From NCBI GenBank assembly GCA_040755835.1, contig JBFMAB010000020.1, positions 1 through 64,000 on the forward strand: a stretch of DNA of 64,000 nucleotides, in the 5' to 3' direction. A program made the translations under genes and the position numbers. This DNA is from JADLDB01 sp040755835. Lineage in GTDB: Bacteria > Myxococcota > Myxococcia > Myxococcales > Myxococcaceae. This document shows positions 17,797 to 25,673 of the stretch, one piece after another (position 1 is the stretch's first letter; every line of letters begins with the position of its first letter). The notes beneath the pieces are model-generated. The model had not been told where the DNA came from and made no database searches. It was given only the letters and a program-made list of their open reading frames with translations.

Positions 17797-17958
17797 CTAC
17801 GCGCGCTCGATGTCCGTCTGGGCGAAGTCGTCGCCCTTGTACAGCAGAGGCAGCACCTGGTGCCGGGCGGTCGCGTAGGCGACGCAGTCGCCGAGGTTGA
17901 GCGCCGCCGGGTGGCGTCCCTTGCCGAACCGCCGGAAGGCGTCCCGGGTCCAGCCGTG
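17797..17958 (-). pseudogene. VapC-type PIN toxin, C-terminal fragment
   Basis: Fifty-three codons on the minus strand encode AFRRFGKGRHPAALNLGDC, AYATAR and PLLYKGDDFAQTDI before a TAG. This is the C-terminal third of a VapC PIN-domain ribonuclease, including the GDC and GDDF aspartates of the metal site. A TAG lies directly upstream of the first recognisable residue, and the N-terminal part and any vapB antitoxin are missing. It is a dead toxin-antitoxin remnant between a lipoprotein gene and the acyl-CoA dehydrogenase gene. Confidence 0.8.
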
Positions 17959-17973
17959 CTACACGCGGCCCCC

Positions 17974-19158
17974 ATGAGCCGAGCCGCCATCACCGACCTC
18001 TACCGGATCGACGACATGCTCTCGGAGGAGGAGCGCGCCATTCGCGACACCGTCGCGCGCTTCGTCGACAAGGAGTACCTCCCGATCGTCGGCAAGCACT
18101 TCCGCAACGGCACCTTTCCGATGGAGCTGGTGCCCAGGCTCGCGGACATGGGCGTCTTCGGCGCGACCTTGAAGGGCTACGGCTGCGCCGGCCTGTCGAA
18201 CGTCGCGTACGGGCTCATCCTGCAGGAGCTGGAGCGCGGCGACTCGGGCTTGCGCAGCTTCGCGTCGGTGCAGTCGAGCCTCTGCATGTTCCCCATCTCC
18301 GCCTACGGCACCGAGGAGCAGAAGCAGCGCTTCTTGCCCGGCATGGCGGCGGGGAAGATCATCGGTTGCTTCGGGCTGACCGAGCCGGACTACGGCTCGG
18401 ATCCCGGCGGCATGGTGACGCGCGCGCGCCGCGACGGCGACGACTACGTGCTCAACGGCTCGAAGATGTGGATCACCAATGGCACCATCGCCGACGTGGC
18501 GATCGTCTGGGCGAAGGTGGACGACGGCGGGCCCGAGTCGATCCGCGGCTTCCTCGTCGAGCGCGGCATGCCCGGCTACGTGGCGAAGGAGATCCACGGG
18601 AAGTTCTCGCTGCGGGCGTCCTTCACCGCCGAACTGTCCTTCCAGGACGTGCGCGTGCCGGCGAAGAACGTGTTGCCGGGCGTGGTGGGCCTCAGAGGTC
18701 CGCTGTCCTGCCTCAACAAGGCGCGCATGGGGATCGCCTTCGCGGTCATGGGCGCGGCCGTCGCGTGCTTCGAGGGCGCGCGCGAGTACGCGCTCGAGCG
18801 CAAGACGTTCGGCAAGCCGATCGCCGGCTTCCAGCTGACCCAGGAGAAGCTCGCCGACATGCTGCAGGAGATCGTCAAGGGCCAGCTGCTGGCGCTGCGC
18901 CTCGCGCGCCTGGTCGACGAGCACGGCAAGGCGTCGCCCGAGCAGGTGTCGCTCTGCAAACGCAACAACGTGAAGGTCGCGCTGGAGATCGCCCGCGTGG
19001 CGCGCAGCATCTACGGCGCCAACGGCATCACCGACGAGTACCCGCCGGTGCGCCACATGCTGAACCTCGAGTCCGTCTACACCTACGAAGGCACGCACGA
19101 GGTGCACACGCTGATCGTCGGCAAGGCGATTACCGGCTTGAACGCCTTCGGGAACTGA
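17974..19158 (+). CDS. Glutaryl-CoA-dehydrogenase-type acyl-CoA dehydrogenase
   Basis: A 394-residue acyl-CoA dehydrogenase whose segments resemble glutaryl-CoA dehydrogenase: GCFGLTEPDYGSDPGGM, KMWITNGTIADV, RKTFGKPIAGFQLTQEKLAD-type substrate/flavin region and YEGTHEVHTL with the catalytic Glu at about 372. Glutaryl-CoA dehydrogenase oxidises and decarboxylates glutaryl-CoA to crotonyl-CoA in Lys/Trp breakdown, using ETF. The Arg that binds the distal carboxylate cannot be checked by eye, so a related short-chain substrate remains possible. The ATG at 17974 has little room upstream because a VapC fragment ends at 17958. A small gene follows 14 bp downstream. Confidence 0.85.
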   Translation: MSRAAITDLYRIDDMLSEEERAIRDTVARFVDKEYLPIVGKHFRNGTFPMELVPRLADMGVFGATLKGYGCAGLSNVAYGLILQELERGDSGLRSFASVQSSLCMFPISAYGTEEQKQRFLPGMAAGKIIGCFGLTEPDYGSDPGGMVTRARRDGDDYVLNGSKMWITNGTIADVAIVWAKVDDGGPESIRGFLVERGMPGYVAKEIHGKFSLRASFTAELSFQDVRVPAKNVLPGVVGLRGPLSCLNKARMGIAFAVMGAAVACFEGAREYALERKTFGKPIAGFQLTQEKLADMLQEIVKGQLLALRLARLVDEHGKASPEQVSLCKRNNVKVALEIARVARSIYGANGITDEYPPVRHMLNLESVYTYEGTHEVHTLIVGKAITGLNAFGN

Positions 19159-19172
19159 AGGGAGGAGCGCCG

Positions 19173-19475
19173 ATGCCGCCCCGAAAGCATGACGACGACA
19201 CCATCGAGAATCGCGTCTACCTGTTCGAGTCGCTGGCGCGGGGCTTCGTCGAGAAGGCGGCGGACGAGCTGGGCTCGAAGAATCCCGAGCGCCGGGAGCG
19301 GGCGATCCGCGCGCTGGCCGATCTCGCGTACGTGAGCTGCGTCGTCGCCGACACCGGGCACCTCGAGCCGAAGGCGGTGAAGAAGCGCGTGCTGGCGGCG
19401 CTCGACGAGGCGCCCGGCGCGCTGGCACCAAAGCCTTCGGCCTCCGATGAGGGCGACGAGGACGACGAAGGCTGA
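19173..19475 (+). CDS. Small acidic-tailed hypothetical protein
   Basis: A 100-residue soluble protein, not recognised. It is mostly helical (YLFESLARGFVEKAADEL, RAIRALADLAYVSCVVA) and ends in a highly acidic tail (DEGDEDDEG). The start ATG follows GGGAGGAGCGCCG with good spacing, 14 bp after the acyl-CoA dehydrogenase stop, so the two form an operon. Codon use matches real genes here. Confidence 0.7.
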   Translation: MPPRKHDDDTIENRVYLFESLARGFVEKAADELGSKNPERRERAIRALADLAYVSCVVADTGHLEPKAVKKRVLAALDEAPGALAPKPSASDEGDEDDEG

Positions 19476-19596
19476 CGCGCACATCGTGTCGGCCGCGCCA
19501 GCCCCGGCGTTCACCAGGGGGGCGGGGCCGGAAGGTCGAGGGGTCAGCGAGGCGAATTCTTCCCGGGATGTCTCCGGGGCTAGACTCGGGCTCGCG

Positions 19597-20334
19597 ATGA
19601 CCCGCGACGAGTTCCGCGAGGCGCTGCTTGGGCTCATGGAGCGCAAGCAGCACTGGGCCTGGCCGGCCTTCACGGCGGGCCTGGTGCCGAAGTCGAAGCT
19701 GCACATCCACCTCGAGCAGGAGTACGCGGTGTACGTGCGGGACTTCCCGGTGCTGGTGGGCCGCGCCTTCGTGCAGTGCCCCGTCCCCGAGGCACGCCGC
19801 GAGCTGGCGGAGAACTTGTACGAAGAGGAGACCGGCGGCCTGTACGCCGGCCGCCCGCACCCGGAGCTCTTCCTCGAGTATCCGAAGGGCCTCGGCTTCG
19901 ACCTCAGGCGCTTCGAGTCCGTCGAGTTGCTCCCCGCGGCGCGCGAGTACCGGCGCGTGCTCGACCGCCTGACCACGTCGGAGGGCTGGGCGGTGGCCGC
20001 CGCCGTCGTCACGCTCTTCATCGAAGGCACGCCGTACGAGCGCGCGCTGTTCGACGCCAACGCGCCGGCGCGGCCGGAGCCGCCGCTCGAGGCCCACCCG
20101 CTCGTCCGCCACTACGGGCTGCCGGTGGCGTCGCTCGCGCTGACCAAGGCCCACCGCGGCGTCGAAGGCCGGCACCGCCTCGCCGCCTGGCACGTGCTGC
20201 TCGACCTCGCTCCCGTCGAGGACCGCCACGCGGTGTTGCGCGGCCTCGAAGAGGCGCTCCAGGCCTGGCTCGTCTGGCGCGACGAGGTGGCCTCTGCCTG
20301 CGGCGTCACCCGCGAGGCGATCGCGCAGCCCTGA
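19597..20334 (+). CDS. PqqC/TENA-like iron-containing redox protein
   Basis: A 245-residue all-helical protein of the TENA/THI-4, PqqC and heme-oxygenase-like diiron group. Likely metal ligands sit in LEQEYAVYV, LYEEETGG and TKAHRGVEGRHRLAAWHVL, where acidic residues and histidines recur on helices as in heme-oxygenase-like diiron oxidases. PqqC has no metal, whereas the EEETGG form is typical of the iron-containing group, so the latter is favoured. The substrate is unknown. No pqq or thiamine genes are nearby. Confidence 0.75.
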   Translation: MTRDEFREALLGLMERKQHWAWPAFTAGLVPKSKLHIHLEQEYAVYVRDFPVLVGRAFVQCPVPEARRELAENLYEEETGGLYAGRPHPELFLEYPKGLGFDLRRFESVELLPAAREYRRVLDRLTTSEGWAVAAAVVTLFIEGTPYERALFDANAPARPEPPLEAHPLVRHYGLPVASLALTKAHRGVEGRHRLAAWHVLLDLAPVEDRHAVLRGLEEALQAWLVWRDEVASACGVTREAIAQP

Positions 20335-20439
20335 CGCGCCCGACGCGCGCGCCGCAAATTCTGCGCCGCTTGACGTGCGTCCGCTCTCGGTTAGCCGGTG
20401 GCTGTGCCTTTGCACACCGCGGGGACTGGAGGGTGGTGC

Positions 20440-20976
20440 ATGCGAACGCAGCGAACGACGCCGAAGAAGGCCGCGAAGCAGGCGAAGGTGGCGAGGGGGC
20501 TCGATCCGATGGGCGTGCCGGTCAGCGCGGTGATGACGCGCAAGGTGAAGACGGTGCGCCCCGACACGAGCCTCGACGTCGCGATGGATCTCATGATGGC
20601 GAAGGACATTGGCCACCTGCCCGTCGTCGATGATGACGGCGCGCTGGTCGGCATCGTCTCGAAGACCGACGTGGTGCGCCGCTTCTTCATGGACGGTGAG
20701 AACACCGAGGTGGACGAGACGGTGCGCGTGCCCGACCGGCGCGGCGTCAGCTACTCGCCGGGCCCGGGGTTCCACGAAGACGCGCTGCTCTCCCGCACCG
20801 TGTCCGAGGTGATGAGCAAGCGCGTGCGAACGGTGGTGGACTCCGCGCCGCTCGCCGAGGCGGCGATCTCCATGTCGAAGTTCCGCGTGCACGGCCTGCC
20901 GGTGGTGTCGCAGAAGAACGCGCTGGTGGGCTTCCTGTCGACGTTCGACATCGTCGACTGGGTGGCCGCCGGCTGA
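20440..20976 (+). CDS. Tandem CBS-domain protein
   Basis: A 178-residue protein with two CBS domains (about residues 28-90 and 118-177). Typical elements are VMTRKVKTVRPDTSLDVAM, GHLPVVDDDGALVGIVS, VMSKRVRTVV and HGLPVVSQKNALVGFLS. CBS pairs bind adenine nucleotides and report energy status. The protein has nothing else besides a basic N-terminal tail (TPKKAAKQAK), so it should act on a partner. ATG 20440 follows GGAGGGT. It lies 56 bp upstream of korA, so it might sense energy charge for the Kor/complex I genes; that link is inference. Confidence 0.85.
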   Translation: MRTQRTTPKKAAKQAKVARGLDPMGVPVSAVMTRKVKTVRPDTSLDVAMDLMMAKDIGHLPVVDDDGALVGIVSKTDVVRRFFMDGENTEVDETVRVPDRRGVSYSPGPGFHEDALLSRTVSEVMSKRVRTVVDSAPLAEAAISMSKFRVHGLPVVSQKNALVGFLSTFDIVDWVAAG

Positions 20977-21032
20977 AGCAACGAGCGCGTGGGGGGCACC
21001 GCACTCCAGGAAGAGAAGGAACAGCACGCATC

Positions 21033-22826
21033 ATGGCTCGTGACATCGTGATTGGTATGGCGGGGTCGGGCGGCGACGGCATCGTGAGCGCCGGGGAGTC
21101 GCTCATCTCGGCGGTCGCCGGCGAAGGCTTCCACGCGTTGATGACCAAGAGCTTCGGGCCGCAGATCCGCGGCGGCGAGTCGTCGTGCCGCGTGCGCGTC
21201 TCCACCGAGCCGGTCTTCAGCTCGGGCGGCAGCCTCGACTTCGCCGTCGCGCTCAATTGGGAAGACTTCCTCAAGTTCGGCTCGGAGCTGAAGTGCGGGG
21301 GGAGCACCGTCGTCGTCTACGAGGCGAAGACGGGCGTGGAGCCGGACAAGATCCCGCTGCCCGGCGTGCTGCCCGCGCAGGTGTTCGCGGTGCCGCTCTC
21401 GGATCTGACGAAGCAGGCTGCGGGCACCGACAAGGCGAAGAACAGCCTGGTGCTGGGCCTGTTGTCCTCGTGGCTGGGGCTCGCCCGCGGATCGCTGGTG
21501 AAGGGCATCGAGCGCCGCTACTCGAAGAAGGGTGACGACGTCGTGCAGGGCAACCTGAAGGCCTTCGAGGCCGGGTTCGCCTGGGCGACCGAGCACCCGC
21601 TGACGAAGCCGATGACGATGGAGGCACCGACGGGCACGCCGACGCCCAAGCTGCTCGCCGACGGCAACGACATCACCGCGGCGGCGGCGCTGTTCGCGGG
21701 CTGCCAGTTCTTCGGCGGCTACCCGATCACCCCGTCCAGCGAGGTCATGCAGCTCTTGTCGCGGGAGATCTGGAAGTACGGCGGCGCCGTGCTGCAGGCC
21801 GAGGACGAGATCGCCGGCGTGGGCACCGCGGTGGGCGCGTCCTTCGCGGGGAAAAAGGCGATGACCGCGACGAGCGGTCCCGGCATGGACCTGAAGACCG
21901 AGATCCTCGGGCTGGCGTCGATCGCCGAGCTGCCGCTGGTGGTGCTGAACGTGCAGCGCGGCGGCCCGTCGACGGGCATTCCCACCAAGTCGGAGCAGTC
22001 GGACCTCTTCCAGGCGTGCTTCTCGGCGCACGGCGACGTGCTGCGCCCGGTGTTGGCGCCCACCTCGGTGGCCGACAGCTTCTCGGTGACGGTCGAGGCC
22101 TTCAACATCGCCGAGAAGTACCAGACGCCGGTCATCATCCTGTCGGACCAGGAGATCGCCCAGCGGAAGGAGACGCTGGACCCGATCGACACCTCGAAGT
22201 TCGTGGTGGAGGACCGCAAGAAGCCCACCGAGGCGGAGCTCGAGAAGTACGTGCGCTTCGCGATGACGGACGACTTCGTCAGCCCCATCAGCCACCCGGG
22301 CATGAAGGGCGGCGCGTACCTGGGCGCGGGCATCGAGCACGCCGAGTCGGGGGCGCCGTCGGCGTCCGGCGCGGTGCACGCACGAATGAACGAGAAGCGC
22401 TTCAAGAAGCTGGAGCCGCTCAAGAGTCAGACCGGCCTGGTGTCGGTCGAGGGCGATCCTGCCGCCGAGCTCGCGCTCATCAGCTGGGGCTCGGTGGCGG
22501 GGGTCTGCCGCGAGGTGATGGCGCACGCCCGGGCCGAAGGCCTGCGGCTCAAGCTGCTCGTGCCCACGCTGCTCTACCCGGTGCCGGAGGCGGCGTACCA
22601 CGCGTTCTTCACCGGCGTGCGCGCGGGCCTGGTGGTCGAGCAGTCGCACCAGGGCCAGCTGTACCGGCTGCTGCGCATGTTCCTCGACGTGCCGAAGGGC
22701 GTGGCGAGCTTCACGCGCAGCGGCGCCAACCCCATTCAGCCCGCCGACGTGCTGGCCAGGCTGAAGGAGCTCACCTTCCACCTGCAGAGCCGCGTCGAAG
22801 ACGCGCGCCGGAGTGACACGCCATGA
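21033..22826 (+). CDS. korA: 2-oxoacid:ferredoxin oxidoreductase, fused gamma-alpha subunit
   Basis: A 597-residue KorA-type subunit. The N-terminal gamma domain (about 1-190) starts MARDIVIGMAGSGGDGIVSA, and the alpha domain (about 200-597) has the FGGYPITPSSE motif used for substrate/CoA positioning and GPGMDLKTEILG. Together with KorB it would convert a 2-oxoacid (likely 2-oxoglutarate) and CoA to acyl-CoA and CO2 while reducing ferredoxin. The fused layout is that of the aerobic, two-subunit enzyme type. It overlaps korB by 4 bp (ATGA) and is followed by the complex I operon. No separate ferredoxin gene is in this stretch. Confidence 0.9.
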   Translation: MARDIVIGMAGSGGDGIVSAGESLISAVAGEGFHALMTKSFGPQIRGGESSCRVRVSTEPVFSSGGSLDFAVALNWEDFLKFGSELKCGGSTVVVYEAKTGVEPDKIPLPGVLPAQVFAVPLSDLTKQAAGTDKAKNSLVLGLLSSWLGLARGSLVKGIERRYSKKGDDVVQGNLKAFEAGFAWATEHPLTKPMTMEAPTGTPTPKLLADGNDITAAAALFAGCQFFGGYPITPSSEVMQLLSREIWKYGGAVLQAEDEIAGVGTAVGASFAGKKAMTATSGPGMDLKTEILGLASIAELPLVVLNVQRGGPSTGIPTKSEQSDLFQACFSAHGDVLRPVLAPTSVADSFSVTVEAFNIAEKYQTPVIILSDQEIAQRKETLDPIDTSKFVVEDRKKPTEAELEKYVRFAMTDDFVSPISHPGMKGGAYLGAGIEHAESGAPSASGAVHARMNEKRFKKLEPLKSQTGLVSVEGDPAAELALISWGSVAGVCREVMAHARAEGLRLKLLVPTLLYPVPEAAYHAFFTGVRAGLVVEQSHQGQLYRLLRMFLDVPKGVASFTRSGANPIQPADVLARLKELTFHLQSRVEDARRSDTP

Positions 22827-23698
22827 CCGCCGCACCGCCCCTGGGGCCCAACGTCTTCAAGAGCGAGCTGAAGCCCATCTGGTGCCCGGGCTGCGGCGAC
22901 TACGGCGTGGTGCAGGCGATCTACCGCGCGCTGTCCTCCATCGGCCGGCCGCCGCACGAGATCGCCTTCATCTCGGGCATCGGCTGCTCGAGCCGCATCC
23001 CCGGGTACACCACGGCCTACGGCTTCAACAGCGTGCACGGCCGTGCGCTGCCGATCGCCCAGGGCGTCAAGCTGGCAAACCCCGACCTCCTGGTGCTGGT
23101 GGCCGGCGGTGACGGCGACGGCTTCTCCATCGGCGGCGGGCACGTGGCGCACGCCATTCGCCGCAACATGGACCTCACGTACATCGTGATGGACAACCAG
23201 GTGTACGGGCTGACCAAGGGCCAGCTGTCGCCGACGTCGCCGCGCGGCCTCAAGACGGTGACGAGCGCCTACGGCAGCCTCGAGGCGCCCATCAACCCGC
23301 TGTTGCAGGTGTTGAGCGCGGGCGCGGGCTTCGTGGCCCAGGGCACGCCGGCGGACATGCCGGGGCTGGCCGCGGTCATCGAGGAGGCGATCCGCTACCC
23401 GGGCTTCGCCTTCGTCAACGTGCAGTCGCCCTGCGTGACGTACGGCGAGGACGACCAGCAGCTGCGCGCGCACAAGGCGCGCATGAAGTCGCTCAAGAGC
23501 CTCTCGCACGATCCGAAGGACTACCTGAAGGCGCTCGAGCTCAGCACGCACTACGGGCTCGAGCTGTACACCGGCGTCTTCTACCGGAACCCGTCGCCGC
23601 CCCCGACCTACGAGGCGCAGATCAAGGCGCGGCAGGCCGAGTTGGCAGAGAAGGCGCTCCCCAGGGAACGGATCCTCGACCTCTTCAAGAAGGAATAG
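22823..23698 (+). CDS. korB: 2-oxoacid:ferredoxin oxidoreductase, beta subunit
   Basis: A 291-residue TPP-binding beta subunit. Cys21, Cys24 (WCPGCGDYG) and Cys55 (GIGCSSR), with a later Cys in QSPCVTYGED, supply the single 4Fe-4S cluster. The TPP motif starts GGDGDGFSIGGG (residues 95-106) and ends in IVMDNQVYGLTKGQ. It completes the two-subunit Kor enzyme. The start overlaps korA by 4 bp. A gutted ferritin-like gene and then nuoA follow. Confidence 0.9.
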   Translation: MTAAPPLGPNVFKSELKPIWCPGCGDYGVVQAIYRALSSIGRPPHEIAFISGIGCSSRIPGYTTAYGFNSVHGRALPIAQGVKLANPDLLVLVAGGDGDGFSIGGGHVAHAIRRNMDLTYIVMDNQVYGLTKGQLSPTSPRGLKTVTSAYGSLEAPINPLLQVLSAGAGFVAQGTPADMPGLAAVIEEAIRYPGFAFVNVQSPCVTYGEDDQQLRAHKARMKSLKSLSHDPKDYLKALELSTHYGLELYTGVFYRNPSPPPTYEAQIKARQAELAEKALPRERILDLFKKE

Positions 23699-23710
23699 GG
23701 CTCTTTGGTC

Positions 23711-23910
23711 ATGCCAACCCGGGGAATCGACTTCGCGTCTCTCTCGCTGAAGGATGCGCTGGATCTCGCCCTGCTCAGGTGAAGGCCTTGTTCGAGGAGC
23801 TCCGCGAGGAAGAGAAGGAGCACCAGCAGTGGGTGCGCCTCGAGCCGGAGCGCGCGCCCATCGCGCTCGGCGCCGGGTTCGACGATTCCGACGAACCTGT
23901 GGCGCGCTGA
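23711..23910 (+). pseudogene. Ferritin-like (rubrerythrin-type) gene with its middle deleted
   Basis: ATG 23711 opens MPTRGIDFASLSLKDALDLA, a typical N-terminal helix of a ferritin/rubrerythrin-like diiron protein, but a stop follows after 23 codons. Directly at 23779, one frame over, the text resumes as VKALFEELREEEKEHQQWV and runs to a stop at 23908. That is the C-terminal helix with the EEKEHQ iron-ligand motif. Roughly the central 90-100 codons are missing, so the four-helix bundle cannot form. The remnant lies between korB and nuoA and does not block co-transcription. Confidence 0.7.
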
Positions 23911-23941
23911 CCCAAGACGCGGTAGCGACCCCACCCCAGCC

Positions 23942-24304
23942 ATGGAAGACACCTGGATCGTCGTCTTCGTGTACCTGCTCATCGCGTTCTCGGTGGGCTT
24001 TCTGATGCTCCTGGCCGCGCGCGTCCTGCGCGTGAAGCCGAAGGTGGAGCTGCCCACCGCCGCCGCCACCTACGAGTGCGGCGAGGAGCCCGCCGGCAAG
24101 GCGTGGATCCGCTTCCACCCGCGGTACTACGTGGTGGCGCTGGTCTTCGTCCTGTTCGACGTCGAGACCGTCTTCCTCGTGCCGTGGGCGCTCAACACCC
24201 GCCGGCTGGGCAGCTTCGCGATCGTCGAGATGGTCATCTTCGCGCTGATCCTGATGCTCGGCTGGGGCTACGCGCTGCGTAAGGAGGCGCTCAAGTGGCA
24301 GTGA
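23942..24304 (+). CDS. nuoA: NADH-quinone oxidoreductase subunit A
   Basis: A 120-residue small membrane subunit with three helices (about 5-27, 60-82, 90-112) and the conserved YECGEEPAGKAW loop, whose acidic residues and Cys lie near the quinone site. First gene of the complex I operon; it overlaps nuoB by 10 bp. No clear Shine-Dalgarno sequence is seen before ATG 23942. Confidence 0.95.
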   Translation: MEDTWIVVFVYLLIAFSVGFLMLLAARVLRVKPKVELPTAAATYECGEEPAGKAWIRFHPRYYVVALVFVLFDVETVFLVPWALNTRRLGSFAIVEMVIFALILMLGWGYALRKEALKWQ

Positions 24305-25026
24305 AGGTCGACGAGGAGGCGCGGCCGTTCGAGCACCCGCTCTACGATTACCTGGAGCGCGTGCCGGGGCTCGACATCATGACGACCACGGTGGACAAGC
24401 TGCTCACCTGGGGCGCGACCAACTCCCTGTGGATCTTCCCCATGGCGACGAGCTGCTGCGGGATCGAGTTCATGGCCGCCGCCGCCAGCCGCGTCGACCT
24501 GGACCGCATGGGCGCGATCGTCCGCGGCACGCCGCGGCAGTGCGACGTGATGATCGTCGCCGGCACCATCACCGTGAAGATGGCGCCGCGCGTGAAGCGC
24601 CTGTGGGACCAGATGCCCGAACCCAAGTGGTGCATGGCGATGGGCTCGTGCGCCATCTCCGGCGACTTCTACCGGGACATCTACAGCGTCATCCCCGGCA
24701 TCGACGTGGCGATCCCCGTCGACGTGTACGTTCCGGGTTGCCCGCCGAACCCCGAAGCGGTGATGGCCGGCCTCATCAAGCTGCAGGAGAAGATTCGCCT
24801 GAAGCGCGCGGGGCTGCCGGTGCCGAAGGAAGAGCGCCCCGAGACGCTGGAGAAGACGATCACCCCGCGCATCGGCCGCCTCGAGGATCGCCTGAAGGCC
24901 AACGCGGCGGACCCGATCGGCCGGGCGCAGCTCGAGTCGGCGATGCGGCTGTACGTGCGCGTGCCGGTCGAGGGCCAGGACGACGCGAAGCCCGCCGCCG
25001 AGCCGGCCACGGGAGGTGCGGAATGA
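24295..25026 (+). CDS. nuoB: NADH-quinone oxidoreductase subunit B
   Basis: A 243-residue peripheral-arm subunit carrying cluster N2, the last Fe-S centre before quinone. The ligands are visible: adjacent Cys54-Cys55 (ATSCCGIEF), Cys119 (MGSCAIS) and Cys149 (VPGCPPNPE). A C-terminal extension of about 70 residues beyond the standard fold, ending in an Ala/Pro-rich tail, is longer than in E. coli. The GTG start at 24295 has AAGGAGG seven bases upstream. Overlaps both nuoA and nuoC. Confidence 0.95.
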   Translation: MAVKVDEEARPFEHPLYDYLERVPGLDIMTTTVDKLLTWGATNSLWIFPMATSCCGIEFMAAAASRVDLDRMGAIVRGTPRQCDVMIVAGTITVKMAPRVKRLWDQMPEPKWCMAMGSCAISGDFYRDIYSVIPGIDVAIPVDVYVPGCPPNPEAVMAGLIKLQEKIRLKRAGLPVPKEERPETLEKTITPRIGRLEDRLKANAADPIGRAQLESAMRLYVRVPVEGQDDAKPAAEPATGGAE

Positions 25027-25673
25027 GCGAGGTGAACACTCCCGCGGCGCCCTCCGCTGCCCCGGCCGATCCGCCGCCGTCGCCGCTGCAGGGCGCCGCA
25101 GCGGTGTTGCCCGGCAAGCCCGTCGAGGAGATGCAGGCCGCGCTCGCTGCCGCCAGCCCGCACGCCGCGGAGCGCAAGGCGGAGAACGCGGCGAAGCAGG
25201 CCGAGCGCGCCGCCACGCTGGCGACGCTGTTCAAGACGATCGCCGGCGTCGACTACACGACCGCCGATGGCGGCCCGCTGGTGCCGCGCGAGAAGCACTT
25301 CGCGCTCGCGAAGGCGCTGAAGGACGCGGGCTTCACCTTCTACGTGACGGTGGTGGCGACGCACTTTTTGGCGCAGAAGACGAAGACGGGTGACGAGCCC
25401 GAGCGCTTCGAGGTGGCCACGGTGCTGCGTTCGGTGGGCGCGGGCAGCACGCAGGTGGCCTGGCGGGTGGCGCTGGGGCCCGGCGAGGAGGTGGACAGCC
25501 TGGTGCCGCTGTTCGCCGGCGCCGACTGGCAGGAGCGCGAGCAGTACGACCTGGTGGGCGTGCGCTTCGCGGGGCACCCGGACCTGCGGCGGCTGATGAT
25601 GCCGGACGAGTGGGAGGGGCACCCGCTGCGCCGCGACTACGCCATCGACACGAGGTGCGCGCCATGGCGGTGA
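25023..25673 (+). CDS. nuoC: NADH-quinone oxidoreductase subunit C
   Basis: A 216-residue peripheral-arm subunit. The conserved C-terminal part includes DWQEREQYDLVGVRFAGHP and WEGHPLRRDY, the nuoC signature. The first 60 residues are an Ala/Pro-rich, charged extension not found in most homologues. It overlaps nuoB by 4 bp (ATGA) and nuoD by 10 bp. NuoC and NuoD are separate here, unlike the fused NuoCD of E. coli. Confidence 0.93.
   Translation: MSEVNTPAAPSAAPADPPPSPLQGAAAVLPGKPVEEMQAALAAASPHAAERKAENAAKQAERAATLATLFKTIAGVDYTTADGGPLVPREKHFALAKALKDAGFTFYVTVVATHFLAQKTKTGDEPERFEVATVLRSVGAGSTQVAWRVALGPGEEVDSLVPLFAGADWQEREQYDLVGVRFAGHPDLRRLMMPDEWEGHPLRRDYAIDTRCAPWR

Noticed and set aside
20370..20396. 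TTGACG followed by TTAGCC before the CBS gene as a sigma-70 promoter
   Set aside because: The spacing is 15 bases and the -10 match is poor; chance matches are expected.
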